Assembly (NCBI RefSeq): GCF_002563635.1
Contig: NZ_PDIZ01000001.1
Location: forward strand, 310,001 to 374,000
Reading direction: 5' to 3'
From: Bacillus sp. es.036
GTDB taxonomy: Bacteria; Bacillota; Bacilli; Bacillales; Guptibacillaceae
DNA: 64,000 bases
This document shows positions 42,622 through 51,630 of the stretch, piece after piece; within the stretch, counting starts at the first letter, position 1; each line of letters starts with the position of its first letter. A program made the position numbers and the translations under genes. The notes beneath the pieces were generated by a model, which made no database searches, was not told the origin of the DNA, and saw only the letters and a program-made list of their open reading frames with translations.

Positions 42622-42650
42622 ATGAACCAACGTTTGAAAGGAGTACGCTA

Positions 42651-43067
42651 TTGGAGACTTTTTGGGTCACCGTTATATTGGTCCTGTCTACTTTCGGGCT
42701 GGGTCTCTACTATTTGAAAAAAGCTTTACGTAAGTGGCTTAAGGTTGAAAAGAAAAGCATGTTTTCTTATAACCATGTGAACGATACACATCGAAAACTG
42801 GATTGGACGATTCGGATTAGTTTCATGTTGCTATTGATCAGTGGTTTATTTATTAATATAGAGCGTATTCCTTTAGAACCGCTCTGGTATCTTCAGACTC
42901 ACATCATCATGTTTGGATTTATCATTGTAACGGAAACAGTAAGAGCGATTATGGAGAAGCGGTATGCAGAGAATAAAAATGACTATCTTTTTACGCTTTT
43001 TCAACTTGGAGTGATCGTTGTTTTCTTACTTTCATTGTTTCTAACTAACTTCTTTTGGCTCTTGTGA
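42651..43067 (+). CDS. DUF4181-like membrane protein
   Basis: A 138-residue, four-helix protein starting at TTG with GAAAGGAG upstream. Helix one is followed by a basic loop and HVNDTHRKLDWTIRI, then TETVRAIMEKRYAENKNDYLFTLFQ, which fits DUF4181. Function unknown. Confidence 0.68.
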   Translation: METFWVTVILVLSTFGLGLYYLKKALRKWLKVEKKSMFSYNHVNDTHRKLDWTIRISFMLLLISGLFINIERIPLEPLWYLQTHIIMFGFIIVTETVRAIMEKRYAENKNDYLFTLFQLGVIVVFLLSLFLTNFFWLL

Positions 43068-43137
43068 ATGGTGCAAAATGCTCTCGGTTCAGCTTTGTGA
43101 AATAGCCGAAAAGCATGCGAGAAAAGGAGGATTCAAT

Positions 43138-43425
43138 ATGGATGTCGGTTTATTCATCATCGGGGTCGCTCTCTTAATCGTTTCTTATTTGGTGGGGGTG
43201 AAGAAACAAACGTGGTTATTGGCAGGATTTAATGAAAAGATGGTGAAAAATAAATCCCTATTAGGCACGTTTGTCGGCTTGCTATTTTTTGTTCCGTTAG
43301 GTTTACTTACGATCATCCTTAGCGTAGTCGATTTTGCTAATGAAGGGACGATCATCGTAGTAGCAATGGTGATTTTGTTTGGAATTGTTGCGGTTTTGAT
43401 TAATCGAAAGTTACTTGAATCATAG
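43138..43425 (+). CDS. DUF3784-like membrane protein
   Basis: A 95-residue, three-helix protein with the DUF3784-like KKQTWLLAGFNEKMVKN motif between helices one and two. AAAAGGAGG precedes the ATG 43138; the upstream part of the frame is not supported. Function unknown. Confidence 0.65.
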   Translation: MDVGLFIIGVALLIVSYLVGVKKQTWLLAGFNEKMVKNKSLLGTFVGLLFFVPLGLLTIILSVVDFANEGTIIVVAMVILFGIVAVLINRKLLES

Positions 43426-43483
43426 GTTGTAGAATACCCGCTTAGATTTCATTTAGCGAAAGAGAAATCAGGAGGAGAATTTA

Positions 43484-43966
43484 ATGATCACAGGAAGATG
43501 TCAACTTCGGTTATTTTCGGAAACGGATAAGCAACATGTTAAAATGCTGTATAAAAGTGAAGAAGTTCGAAAGTATTTAGGTGGAACAGTTGATGATGAA
43601 ACATTTCAACAAGGATTTAACAGCATGATGCACTCCCGAAATCGCTCTTCTTATTGGACCGTTTTTCTAAAGGAGTCACAGGATTTTATCGGTATCGTTT
43701 TTCTAGATACGTATCATGATGGGGTGAAAACAGAAGTAGGGTATCAATTTTTGCCAGAGTTTTGGGGCCAAGGGTATGCGAAGGAAGTCGTAACCTACGT
43801 GATGGAGTATGGATTTAGCGAATTAAATTTAGATGAGATCGTGGCAGAGACGCAAACGCGGAATACGTCATCTTGTCGTCTGTTACAAAAAGTAGGGATG
43901 ACATGTGTGGGACAGCTCGAACGATTTGGGGAAGAGCAGTCGATGTTTCAACTTTGTCGTGTATGA
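43484..43966 (+). CDS. GNAT acetyltransferase
   Basis: A 160-residue RimJ/RimL-type N-acetyltransferase: LRLFSETDKQHVKMLY, EVGYQFLPEFWGQGYAKEVVTYV with the acetyl-CoA loop, and ETQTRNTSSCRLLQKVGM. AGGAGGAG precedes the ATG. Substrate unknown. Confidence 0.88.
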   Translation: MITGRCQLRLFSETDKQHVKMLYKSEEVRKYLGGTVDDETFQQGFNSMMHSRNRSSYWTVFLKESQDFIGIVFLDTYHDGVKTEVGYQFLPEFWGQGYAKEVVTYVMEYGFSELNLDEIVAETQTRNTSSCRLLQKVGMTCVGQLERFGEEQSMFQLCRV

Positions 43967-44038
43967 AAGGTTCAATGATTACCTTAAGGGGAAGGGAGGA
44001 CTAGAGAACAAAATAAAAAGGAGAAAGGCGGCTAAATC

Positions 44039-44587
44039 GTGTACTGGTTCATAGCCCTTTTTGATGAACAGACAGAAGCACAGGTGAAAGGAATATGGAA
44101 GGAGCTTAAGGAACAATCTCTCTCCTATTATATTGATGAAGTGAAAGACGGTAGACCACACATCACGCTCGCAAGTTATGAGCAGTTAGATAAGGAAGAA
44201 TACATAAGAAAAATCGATGCCTTTTATGAAGAGGTGGAGAAGGTGGAGCTTACGTTTAATACGGTTAGTTCGTTCTTAAACTATGGAACAATCTTTTTAG
44301 CGCCTACCGTAACGGAAAATTTACTTTCCCTTCATTCCGCTCATAATCGTCATTTTGAAGACTTTAATGGGAGTGCCAATTCGTTATATTTACCAGGTAA
44401 ATGGATTCCTCATTGCACGGTAGCAAATCAGCTCGAGTCTGATGATTTAGCTCGTGTGTTTCAATATTGTTTTTCAGAAGTTAAACCCATCTTTGGCAAA
44501 ATTGAAGCAGTCGCTTTGATTGAATTAAAAGAAGAGGATGAGGAAGGCATGGATGCGCCCATTGTCTATACAAAGCATCTTAAATAA
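44039..44587 (+). CDS. 2'-5' RNA ligase/cyclic phosphodiesterase family protein
   Basis: A 182-residue two-histidine (2H) phosphoesterase. The paired HxT/S motifs are PHITLAS near residue 41 and PHCTVAN near 122. Relatives hydrolyse 2',3'-cyclic phosphates or join RNA 2'-5'. It starts at GTG with AAGGAGAAAGG upstream. Cytoplasmic. Confidence 0.85.
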   Translation: MYWFIALFDEQTEAQVKGIWKELKEQSLSYYIDEVKDGRPHITLASYEQLDKEEYIRKIDAFYEEVEKVELTFNTVSSFLNYGTIFLAPTVTENLLSLHSAHNRHFEDFNGSANSLYLPGKWIPHCTVANQLESDDLARVFQYCFSEVKPIFGKIEAVALIELKEEDEEGMDAPIVYTKHLK

Positions 44588-44597
44588 TGAGATAAAA

Positions 44598-44637
44598 AAG
44601 GATATCCCACTGACTTTCAGGAGGGATATCCTTTCTT
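44598..44637. terminator. Bidirectional terminator
   Basis: AAGGATATCCC/GGGATATCCTT with flanking A/T tracts between two converging genes. Confidence 0.85.
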
Positions 44638-45480
44638 TTAAAATTCTTCGTAAGTAGCCGGATCTTGATTATTGATCCGACCATCAGGGCGTGATAATTC
44701 CGCCATCATAGCCATTTCAGTTTCATTTAATTCGAAATCGAAAATGGTTAAATTCTCACGCTGGCGTTCTGGGGAGGAAGACTTAGGAATCGGAATTGAT
44801 CCTAATTGGTAATGCCAGCGTAAAATAATCTGCGAGACGGACTTGTTATGCTGGTTCGCGATTTGCGAAATCGTTTCATTTTCTAAAATGTCATTCACTC
44901 GAGCGAGTGGACTCCAGGATTCTGTTTTAATGTTGTTTTGTTCGTGCCATCTTCTTTGCTCTTCTTGATTGAAGAAGGGATGCAATTCGATTTGATTGAT
45001 GCTCGGTTTTACTCCCGTTTCATTTTCCAATTGTTCTAAGTGCTCAGGGAGAAAGTTGCATACGCCAATCGAGCGAATCAAGCCCCATTTTTTTGCATCA
45101 ATTAAAGCTTGCCACGCTTCTACAAAATGACCTTGTTTCGGGTTTGGCCAGTGGATGAGGTACAAATCATAGTAATCTAAATTGGCGCGATAAAGTGATT
45201 CTTGAATAGCGGTGACCGCTTTTTCATATTCCTGGTAGCGACCTGGTAGTTTCGATGTGATGCGCAATTCGTTTCTTGGTACCGTGCTACGACGAATGGC
45301 TTCACCCACCGTTCCTTCATTCTCATAATTATACGCGGTATCAATGAGGCGGTAGCCAACATCAATGGCACTCGTGATGCCAGTTGCACCATGATTTCCG
45401 TTTAATTTGTAAGTTCCAAATCCAATCGCAGGTAAAGTAAGGCCATCATTCAACGTGATTTCTGGAATTGATTCCTTCAT
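44638..45480 (-). CDS. Aldo/keto reductase, second copy
   Basis: A 280-residue NADPH-dependent reductase, related to the one at 5851. Catalytic residues occur in LIDTAYNYENEGTVG (Asp, Tyr), RITSKLPG (Lys) and LYLIHWPNP (His); IPKSSSPERQRENLTIF binds cofactor. A good AAAGGAAT site precedes the ATG. Probable aldehyde/ketone detoxification. Confidence 0.92.
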   Translation of the reverse strand: MKESIPEITLNDGLTLPAIGFGTYKLNGNHGATGITSAIDVGYRLIDTAYNYENEGTVGEAIRRSTVPRNELRITSKLPGRYQEYEKAVTAIQESLYRANLDYYDLYLIHWPNPKQGHFVEAWQALIDAKKWGLIRSIGVCNFLPEHLEQLENETGVKPSINQIELHPFFNQEEQRRWHEQNNIKTESWSPLARVNDILENETISQIANQHNKSVSQIILRWHYQLGSIPIPKSSSPERQRENLTIFDFELNETEMAMMAELSRPDGRINNQDPATYEEF

Positions 45481-45604
45481 CCAAACTCATTCCTTTCTGG
45501 AGTACATTCTTTAAACTAGTACCTCGTTCTAGAAAATGTAAACTTATGTAAGCGTGATCAATTCATTTTCAAAGAAAATAATTGGGAATGGTTTATCACA
45601 CCAT

Positions 45605-45638
45605 AAAAGAGCTTACGGAAATGCGAGTAAGCTCTTTT
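45605..45638 (-). terminator. Terminator of the Sda-like gene
   Basis: AAAAGAGCTTAC/GTAAGCTCTTTT 12-bp stem with T-run on the minus strand. Confidence 0.85.
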
Positions 45639-45651
45639 AAGTTACGGCGAC

Positions 45652-45819
45652 CTACCGAACCATTCTCGCTTTTTCATAACAATCCATATGTGCATCAGGA
45701 GGAGTTAGCCCCCTGCGATAAATTTCAGAAGTTAACATTTCGATAAACGCTTGATCAAGTTGAAGCTTATACGCATCACAATAGGCAATGAACAGCTCCT
45801 GATTTGTAAGAAACATCAT
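45652..45819 (-). CDS. Sda-like sporulation kinase inhibitor
   Basis: A 55-residue protein. LTNQELFIAYCDAYKLQLDQAFIEMLTSEIYRRGL matches the helical-hairpin core of Sda, which binds KinA to block phosphorelay signalling when replication is perturbed. The C-terminal tail is longer than in B. subtilis Sda. GGGAGG precedes the ATG pair at 45819. A longer frame from 45837 lacks a site. Confidence 0.72.
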   Translation of the reverse strand: MMFLTNQELFIAYCDAYKLQLDQAFIEMLTSEIYRRGLTPPDAHMDCYEKARMVR

Positions 45820-45876
45820 TCTGATGACCTCCCTCATTTGTTGTTGTGGCTGAAACGATAAAGGATGTGCTCCTTT

Positions 45877-46515
45877 TCATTTTTGATGGGGTACATAATC
45901 AAAATAATGAAGCAGAATATTTTTCCCCTTTAATCGCTTTTCCATATAGGCAACAAACAAGAAAGTGCATCGAGCATCATACAGGTTTCGATGTTCCTTA
46001 AGCTCATGGATGGCGTCTTGATCTGATCGCTTTGCCCGATAAGGTCGGTCCATAGTCATAGCGGTATAGCTATCAATCACACGAAGGAGATTTACTGCAA
46101 ACGGCAGCTGTTCCTTCAACATGTGATCTGGATATCCTGATCCGTCATTATTTTCGTGATGATGCAAGACCAAGGAAGGCTCGAAATCAATTTCTGGATA
46201 GTCACATAAAAGCTCTATGCCAAGTTCTGGATGTTGTTCCAGCTCCCTTTTCTCAGAAAGAGTGAGTGGTCTATTCTGTTGAAGAATCTCTTTTGGAACA
46301 AGTAGCATTCCTATGTCGTGTAAAAGAACGGACTGAAGGATGATCGGCTTCAATAGGGAGTGAAGATTGTAGTGCAAGCAAAAATCAATATAATAACTTG
46401 TGGATTGAACGGAGTGATGAAAGGAAGATGGATCGTGATGACGGAGAAGTTCCATCAATTGCAGTGATTGATAAGAAAATAAATGAGCGTGCCCGTGCAA
46501 TGTACACTTTTTCAT
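45877..46515 (-). CDS. HD-GYP-type phosphohydrolase
   Basis: A 212-residue single-domain HD protein. Metal-ligand motifs: LLHDIGMLLVPKEIL, HPELGIELL, and HHHENNDGSGYPD (the HHExxDGxGYP of HD-GYP), then VIDSYTAMTMDRPYR. HD-GYP proteins hydrolyse cyclic di-GMP or related dinucleotides. No sensory domain is attached. ATG 46515 has AAAAGGAG at good spacing. It lies 57 bp upstream of the sda-like gene in the same direction. Confidence 0.85.
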   Translation of the reverse strand: MKKCTLHGHAHLFSYQSLQLMELLRHHDPSSFHHSVQSTSYYIDFCLHYNLHSLLKPIILQSVLLHDIGMLLVPKEILQQNRPLTLSEKRELEQHPELGIELLCDYPEIDFEPSLVLHHHENNDGSGYPDHMLKEQLPFAVNLLRVIDSYTAMTMDRPYRAKRSDQDAIHELKEHRNLYDARCTFLFVAYMEKRLKGKNILLHYFDYVPHQK

Positions 46516-46921
46516 GTTCATTCTCCTTTTAAGGAGCCGGTTGCACTACTTGCTCCCTATCATTCAAGTGCCCAGGCTAAAATGATAGTTCATCGCATTC
46601 TCTTTTTTAGTGTTGTGTTTCTGTGAAATTAAGGGAACTCAAATTCCTTATCTAATCAATACCATAAAAAGGCGTGTTTGTTAATAGTTTTATGCACGGT
46701 TTTATACGTAGGGTTAAAGCAACTGAGCGTCAGGTAGAAAGCCAAGTCTACTTTAAAGGGACCATTAATCCTATTGGGCAACAATGAAATAAAACAGTAG
46801 GATCTTCCAAATAAATTATACTCTTTTTCCCAATACAAAATTATCCATTTTCGAGATATGATGTTAGTATACTTATTTGGTGAAAATCAGATGAGAAGAA
46901 TACATATCGAGGAGGAGTAGA
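46516..46921. other. Intergenic region
   Basis: About 400 bp between divergent genes. A weak minus-strand frame (46656-46838) has no ribosome binding site. No RNA gene or operator was recognised; promoters of both flanking genes must lie here. Confidence 0.4.
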
Positions 46922-47206
46922 ATGAAGAAGCTCGCAAAATTCGCAACAATTTCATTTGTCTCAGTTGGATTATTAGCTGGAGCAGCACAGGTAAGTACCC
47001 CTACAGTTGAAGCAAAAGGACCTGTAGTCAATGCGCCAGCTGGATGTTTTGGACCGGTTTATTATACGGTGAAATATGGTGACACTCTATCAGAAATTGC
47101 CTCTAAATATGGTTTAACTACGAACTACCTTGCTTCACTGAACAATATTTCAAACCCGAACCAAATCTACGTTGGACAAAGATTAAAAGCCTATAACTGC
47201 AATTAG
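46922..47206 (+). CDS. Secreted LysM-domain protein
   Basis: A 94-residue exported protein. The signal peptide ([27 protein letters not shown]) is cleaved after VEA-K, leaving a short linker with one Cys and one LysM domain: [41 protein letters not shown]. LysM binds peptidoglycan. The mature protein is only a peptidoglycan-binding module with two Cys that could form a disulfide. GAGGAGGAG precedes the ATG. Confidence 0.9.
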   Translation: MKKLAKFATISFVSVGLLAGAAQVSTPTVEAKGPVVNAPAGCFGPVYYTVKYGDTLSEIASKYGLTTNYLASLNNISNPNQIYVGQRLKAYNCN

Positions 47207-47212
47207 ATCGTG

Positions 47213-47252
47213 AAACAGAGCTTACTGAGGTTTATCCTTAAGCTCTGTTTTT
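47213..47252. terminator. Bidirectional terminator
   Basis: AAACAGAGCTTA/TAAGCTCTGTTT stem between the LysM gene and the convergent permease gene, overlapping the latter's stop codon. Confidence 0.85.
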
Positions 47253-48328
47253 CTTATTGTGCTAATGATTAACAAAAGTAATGGAATTCCAAATACAAAG
47301 AAATAGCTGGCAGTGGCATGAAAGTTTGAAAGGGTTTCAATTGTGAACATATCATGAGGAACAAGAGAAATAGCCAATATGAGAAAGGTCGTTATGATAA
47401 TTGGCCACGTTGCTCTCTTTCGTTTTGTAAGCGTCTTAACCCCCTCAGAAGAAATGTATAAATATGATCCAAAAGAGGTTAAGACGGATACGGTCCAAAT
47501 TGATAGAAACAGCAGATCAATCCGATCAACGATTAGAAAAGAGATTCCTTTTAACATATAAACGGTAGGATCTTGAATCGTTTCAAACTGCCTTGGGCTA
47601 AAATACACATATGTTGAAATCGTAATTAGGCAGTAAAAGCACGTCACCGCAACGTTGGAGAGCGTTAAACTAACGAGTGCTTCTTTTCCTTTGTTTTGTA
47701 AATAAGGAAAAACAAATAAAGCCATCTCAAAACCAATCATGGAAAAGAACCCTTCGGGTGTGGCTTTTAGGATCGGACTTAAGCCGTTCTCAGCAATGGG
47801 AAGGATGTAACGGATATCGGAGTACCTTAATGCGACTAGAATCATTACAACGAGAGGGACAACTAAGATCGTGACGAATTGATTGAATCGACCGAGCACT
47901 TTTACTCTCCCAGAGACAAGATAGGCGCCTGAGATTGATAGAAGAGAAAGGATTACGATTGAAGGAGTTCGAGGCAGAATCCAAGTGTTAATACTTACTT
48001 GAAATAGTTGGAGCACGAGGATTGCCGTTAATCCTGCAAATAAAATGTAACCGATCGAAATCATTGTGCCGATCAATCGTCCCATGATTTTTGGTGCATA
48101 CTCATAGAGCGATAAGGTAGAAAATCGTTTACTTAAAGAATACAGAACGAAGATAACGACTTGAAAGCCTACTCCAGCCATTATGATCGAGATCCAGCCA
48201 TCGTTTCCAGCTGTGGAATGGAGTGTTCCAGGTAAGGAGAGTATACCTACTCCTACTTGGGTTTGGAAAATGATAAAGAGAAATTGAACTGAATTAATTT
48301 GCTTGCTCGTTTTCATCTCCACTGCCAT
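47222..48328 (-). CDS. GerAB-type spore germination permease
   Basis: A 368-residue, ten-helix protein of the spore germination (GerB, APC superfamily) family: INSVQFLFIIFQTQVGVGILSLPG at the start, RYSDIRYILPI, SMIGFEMALFVFPYLQ and YVYFSPRQFETIQDPTVYMLKGISF. These B subunits bind amino-acid or other germinants and normally sit with GerAA and GerAC genes, absent here. Start uncertain: ATG 48328, GTG 48322 (CGGAG six bases upstream) or ATG 48316. Confidence 0.88.
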   Translation of the reverse strand: MAVEMKTSKQINSVQFLFIIFQTQVGVGILSLPGTLHSTAGNDGWISIIMAGVGFQVVIFVLYSLSKRFSTLSLYEYAPKIMGRLIGTMISIGYILFAGLTAILVLQLFQVSINTWILPRTPSIVILSLLSISGAYLVSGRVKVLGRFNQFVTILVVPLVVMILVALRYSDIRYILPIAENGLSPILKATPEGFFSMIGFEMALFVFPYLQNKGKEALVSLTLSNVAVTCFYCLITISTYVYFSPRQFETIQDPTVYMLKGISFLIVDRIDLLFLSIWTVSVLTSFGSYLYISSEGVKTLTKRKRATWPIIITTFLILAISLVPHDMFTIETLSNFHATASYFFVFGIPLLLLIISTIRKTELKDKPQ

Positions 48329-48506
48329 CTCCGATCATTCCGCGGTTATTACTACTATCTCCAGCTTATTAAAAAAAATGTGATGAGTAGAAAAGGATGC
48401 TTTCACGTTTATTTAAAAATATCCCATAATATAGAAAATGATGGATTGAGATCTGTGAGACCAGGGTATTAAATAGGAGATTTTAACTCGTGAAGGGGGA
48501 AGGGTA

Positions 48507-49055
48507 GTGGAAGAAACGGTGATGAAGTTCTACGAATCAAAAAGAAAATTACTCTTATTAATGGTCGGATGCTTGTTGTTCGTAGGGGCGGGTGGGTATT
48601 TTTCTTATACTTTATTTCAAGCAGGTAGCTTTTTGTTTGCATTCATTATGCTACTTTGTGGTGGTTTTTTCCTGTTTATTCTCACAATGTATGCTAAAAA
48701 AATCGCTACAGGTCACCCCCATGTAACCCTAACTCCCGAGGATTTGGAGCTATATGTGCTCCCAACAGATAAAATAAACATTCGATGGGAAGACATTGAA
48801 GCGTTTATCCCGTATCGCATGCATAGCAATTCGTTTATAGGGCTTGTGTTGAAAGATGAAGAACGCTATGCAAAGTTAATGCCAAATAAGATGAAAAAGC
48901 TATCTAGAATGAATGTAAGAATGGGCTATCCCCAATATAATATTGTCCTTTCTCATTTAAAGCAAAAGAAACTGCTTATTGAAGAATTGGAAAAGCGAAT
49001 CGTTGAAACGCATCCAAATCAACAGAGTTTTAAGAAGGACGTATCGCTTAAATAA
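48507..49055 (+). CDS. STM3941-like membrane protein
   Basis: A 182-residue protein. Two N-terminal helices are followed by a PH-like soluble domain: VTLTPEDLELYVLPTDKINIRWEDIEAFIPYRMHSNSFIGLVLKDEERY. The layout fits the STM3941/YcxB-like group. It starts at GTG with GGGAAGGG upstream. Function unknown. Confidence 0.65.
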   Translation: MEETVMKFYESKRKLLLLMVGCLLFVGAGGYFSYTLFQAGSFLFAFIMLLCGGFFLFILTMYAKKIATGHPHVTLTPEDLELYVLPTDKINIRWEDIEAFIPYRMHSNSFIGLVLKDEERYAKLMPNKMKKLSRMNVRMGYPQYNIVLSHLKQKKLLIEELEKRIVETHPNQQSFKKDVSLK

Positions 49056-49087
49056 AGGACCCACATTTGCCTTTTTTCTAGAGCTCA

Positions 49088-49642
49088 TTATGCCTTTTCT
49101 GACATCCTAATAAAAAGATTGGTGATTAGCTTGGCGGCGTAAACGACAAATAAGTAGGCCGCTAAAAGGACGAACCAATTTGTATACAGTTCAAAAAGAT
49201 TGAGTCCTATTAAAAGCGGTTTAAAGATAAATGTAAACGCAATGGCAGAAAGCGTACCATATAGCCAGTAGTTTTTCTCCTTATTTAAGCACCATTGATA
49301 AAGCAAGATAAAATAAACGGGTATGAAGGCAGCATCGATGCCAATGCTTGCTGGGAGTTGAGGAATGGCGATGTATGGGTAATCCCACCATGATTTTCTG
49401 ACCCCTAATGCGTCCAAGTAGGAAGCAAGGATATGAACAGAAAAGCCAAAAAAGCCAAGGAGAAAGATATTCTTACGATCGATCAGGAAATACAACACGA
49501 TAAGAGGTACGATTAGCATAGCGAGTATAGTCCAAAACTGCCACGTGCTATAGTCGGAGAACTGATGCCAGTAATTTATGGTTGCATCTTCCAGTTCTTT
49601 TTTTAATGAAAGAATGTGTTCAAATTGCTGTTGTCGATCCAT
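49088..49642 (-). CDS. CBO0543-family membrane protein
   Basis: A 184-residue protein with five hydrophobic helices. The ASYLDALGVRKSWWDYPYIAIPQLP and DAAFIPVYFILLYQW regions are typical of the CBO0543 family of Firmicutes. GGGAGG precedes the ATG. Function unknown. Confidence 0.72.
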   Translation of the reverse strand: MDRQQQFEHILSLKKELEDATINYWHQFSDYSTWQFWTILAMLIVPLIVLYFLIDRKNIFLLGFFGFSVHILASYLDALGVRKSWWDYPYIAIPQLPASIGIDAAFIPVYFILLYQWCLNKEKNYWLYGTLSAIAFTFIFKPLLIGLNLFELYTNWFVLLAAYLFVVYAAKLITNLFIRMSEKA

Positions 49643-49805
49643 TTAAATACCTCCCTTAATGGGTAGTATTCATCGATTGTTGAAACGATATTACAAATCG
49701 GGAAACTTTTGATAAGTTAAGTGAAAGATGATCCTACTAAAAGGAAAGTCGACCATCAGTGACGAATTCAATAAGCGACTTTACTATCCTAAATGAGGTG
49801 ATGAG

Positions 49806-50216
49806 TTGGTTCGAACGGCAAAGCAAGTGTTTGTTAACTTACCGGTAAAGAACTTGGATAAGTCGATTCATTTTTTCACAGAGCTTGGTTTTCAATTTAA
49901 TCCACAATTTACAGATGAGAATGCCACGTGTATGGTCATCAATGAAAATACGTTTGTGATGCTGCTCGTTGAAGAGTTCTTTCAAACATTCACTCAGAAG
50001 GGGCTAGTAAATGCGAAGTTATCAACGGAAGTGATTATGGCGATATCAGCTGAAAGCAATGATGAGGTTGATGAGATTGTGAAGCAAGCACTAGCCTCCG
50101 GGGGAAGTCCTTCAAATGAAGCCATTGATCATGGTTTCATGTATGCCTGGAGCTTCCAGGATCTAGATGGTCATCTGTGGGAAGTGATGCATATGCAGGA
50201 AGGTTCAGTGGAGTAG
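49806..50216 (+). CDS. VOC-family (glyoxalase/bleomycin resistance-like) protein
   Basis: A 136-residue single-chain VOC protein. VFVNLPVKNLDKSIHFFTELGF opens the first beta-alpha-beta module; FMYAWSFQDLDGHLWEVMHM closes the second. The first-module His/Gln ligand is less clear. It is close to proteins annotated as lactoylglutathione lyase relatives. TTG start with GAGGTGATG upstream. Confidence 0.85.
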   Translation: MVRTAKQVFVNLPVKNLDKSIHFFTELGFQFNPQFTDENATCMVINENTFVMLLVEEFFQTFTQKGLVNAKLSTEVIMAISAESNDEVDEIVKQALASGGSPSNEAIDHGFMYAWSFQDLDGHLWEVMHMQEGSVE

Positions 50217-50232
50217 GATAGAACATATAAAA

Positions 50233-50272
50233 AAAAGGCCCCATCCTACTACCAAAGTGGATGGGGCCTTTT
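50233..50272. terminator. Bidirectional terminator
   Basis: A 14-bp perfect stem (50233-50246/50259-50272) with A- and T-tracts between converging genes. Confidence 0.9.
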
Positions 50273-50278
50273 ATACGA

Positions 50279-50809
50279 TTAGTCTGCTACAACAAACTCA
50301 AAGTTTCCTTCAAATTTAACATCTCTACCTAGCAAGAAACCGCCAGTCTCAATGGCTGCATTATACGTCATGCCGTATGCTTCACGGTTAACTTTACCAG
50401 AAACGTCAAAACCAGCGACAGTGCTACCATCGAGCGGGCTTTTCGATGTTCCATTATATTCAACGGTGAACGTTTCTTCTTTTGTCACGCCTTTAATGGT
50501 AAAGTTGCCAGTTACATCATATTCTTCGTCTGATTTCTTTTTGATCGACTTGCTTTCGAATACCATGTTCGGGTATTGATCGGCTTCAAAGAAATCACCA
50601 GAGCGAAGGTGGCCGTCACGGTCTTCGTTACCTGTATCAATTGATTTTACAGAGATGGTTACTTTAATGTTTGCAGCTGTAAGGTCATTAAGATCGCCAT
50701 TGAAATCAACGTCAAAGTCAGTGAATTCCCCTTTTGCTTTTGAAACCATCATATGTTTGATTTGAAAATCTAAGCTACTGTGAACCTTATCTAGTGTTAA
50801 TGTTTTCAT
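50279..50809 (-). CDS. YceI-family lipocalin-like protein
   Basis: A 176-residue YceI protein: LDKVHSSLDFQIKHMMVSKAKGEFTDFDVDF, SIDTGNEDRDGHLRSGDFF, and DVSGKVNREAYGMTYNAAIETGGFLLGRDVKFEGNFEF. The extended beta barrel binds isoprenoids. No signal peptide, so it is cytoplasmic. GAGGAGGAA precedes the ATG. The upstream region carries MhqR-like palindromes, suggesting induction by quinone or thiol stress. Confidence 0.9.
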   Translation of the reverse strand: MKTLTLDKVHSSLDFQIKHMMVSKAKGEFTDFDVDFNGDLNDLTAANIKVTISVKSIDTGNEDRDGHLRSGDFFEADQYPNMVFESKSIKKKSDEEYDVTGNFTIKGVTKEETFTVEYNGTSKSPLDGSTVAGFDVSGKVNREAYGMTYNAAIETGGFLLGRDVKFEGNFEFVVAD

Positions 50810-50851
50810 GAAAAATTCCTCCTCAAGGATTGGTGCTTTTTAGTATGAATT

Positions 50852-50902
50852 AAAGATATCTTATTTTTATCTTGAAGTCAAGATAATTTAATTCAAGATA
50901 TT
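50852..50902. promoter_or_regulatory. Predicted MarR/MhqR-type operator upstream of the YceI gene
   Basis: TATCTTGA-AG-TCAAGATA at 50868-50885 is a near-perfect palindrome similar in form to the MhqR box. TCAAGATA recurs at 50893-50900 and AAGATATCTT lies at 50853-50862. Several sites cluster in the YceI promoter region. Confidence 0.55.
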
Positions 50903-51065
50903 AAGTTCTGTCTTTTTAACTAGAAAAATGATTTGAAGACATCATGCGAAAGGCTTGTTTTCGTAAAATAGGATAGGCAAATGGGTGGAATTGAGGGTGA
51001 TCCCGTTTACGAAAATGAAAGTCGTGTCATCATGGGGAGTAGAAGGGAAGAAAGGAGCTAGTTAA

Positions 51066-51629
51066 ATGAAAAAATGGATGGTACTTGGATTAATCCTAAG
51101 TGTCATGTTTGTGCTTGCTGCTTGCGGTGGCGAGAATGAAGAAGGAACGATCGAAAATGAACCTGAGACAACAGGGGAGAAGCAAAGTGAAGAGCCGATG
51201 GAAACAATCACGGTAAGTATGAAGAACCAGGATGATGAAGAGATCGGAACTGCAGAACTGAAGGAGCACGATGGTGCTACAATGATCAGTCTTGATGTCA
51301 GTAATTTACCAGAAGGAGAGCACGGTTTTCATATTCATGAAAACGGCTCGTGTGAAGCGCCTGACTTTAAATCTGCTGGAGGGCATTATAATCCTGAAGA
51401 CGTAGACCATGGTACGGAATCAGAAAATGGACCGCATGCAGGGGATATAGATGGAACGATTCAAACTGAGATTGTGAATGATAACGTAACACTAAATGCC
51501 GGAGAAGAGAACTCACTTCTAAAAGAAGGTGGAACAGCTCTAGTGATTCATGCGGGCGCAGATGATATGGAATCACAGCCGTCTGGAGATGCGGGCGATC
51601 GAATTGCGTGTGGTGTGATTGTTCAATAA
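51066..51629 (+). CDS. Lipoprotein Cu/Zn superoxide dismutase
   Basis: A 187-residue lipoprotein; lipobox LAAC gives a lipidated Cys20, then an acidic linker. The SOD domain keeps every metal ligand: Cu-site HIH in GFHIHENGSC, bridging His in GGHYNP, Zn-site His in VDHG and GPHAGD with the Asp, and the fourth Cu His in VIHAGADD. The disulfide pair (GSC, IACG) and the active-site Arg (DRIACG) are also there. B. subtilis YojM is reported to lack copper ligands, so this one may be truly active at the outer membrane face. AAAGGAG precedes the ATG. Confidence 0.9.
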   Translation: MKKWMVLGLILSVMFVLAACGGENEEGTIENEPETTGEKQSEEPMETITVSMKNQDDEEIGTAELKEHDGATMISLDVSNLPEGEHGFHIHENGSCEAPDFKSAGGHYNPEDVDHGTESENGPHAGDIDGTIQTEIVNDNVTLNAGEENSLLKEGGTALVIHAGADDMESQPSGDAGDRIACGVIVQ

Positions 51630-51630
51630 T

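Noticed and set aside
46656-46838. Minus-strand 60-residue frame in the long spacer
   Set aside because: No ribosome binding site, no recognisable pattern, low-complexity composition.
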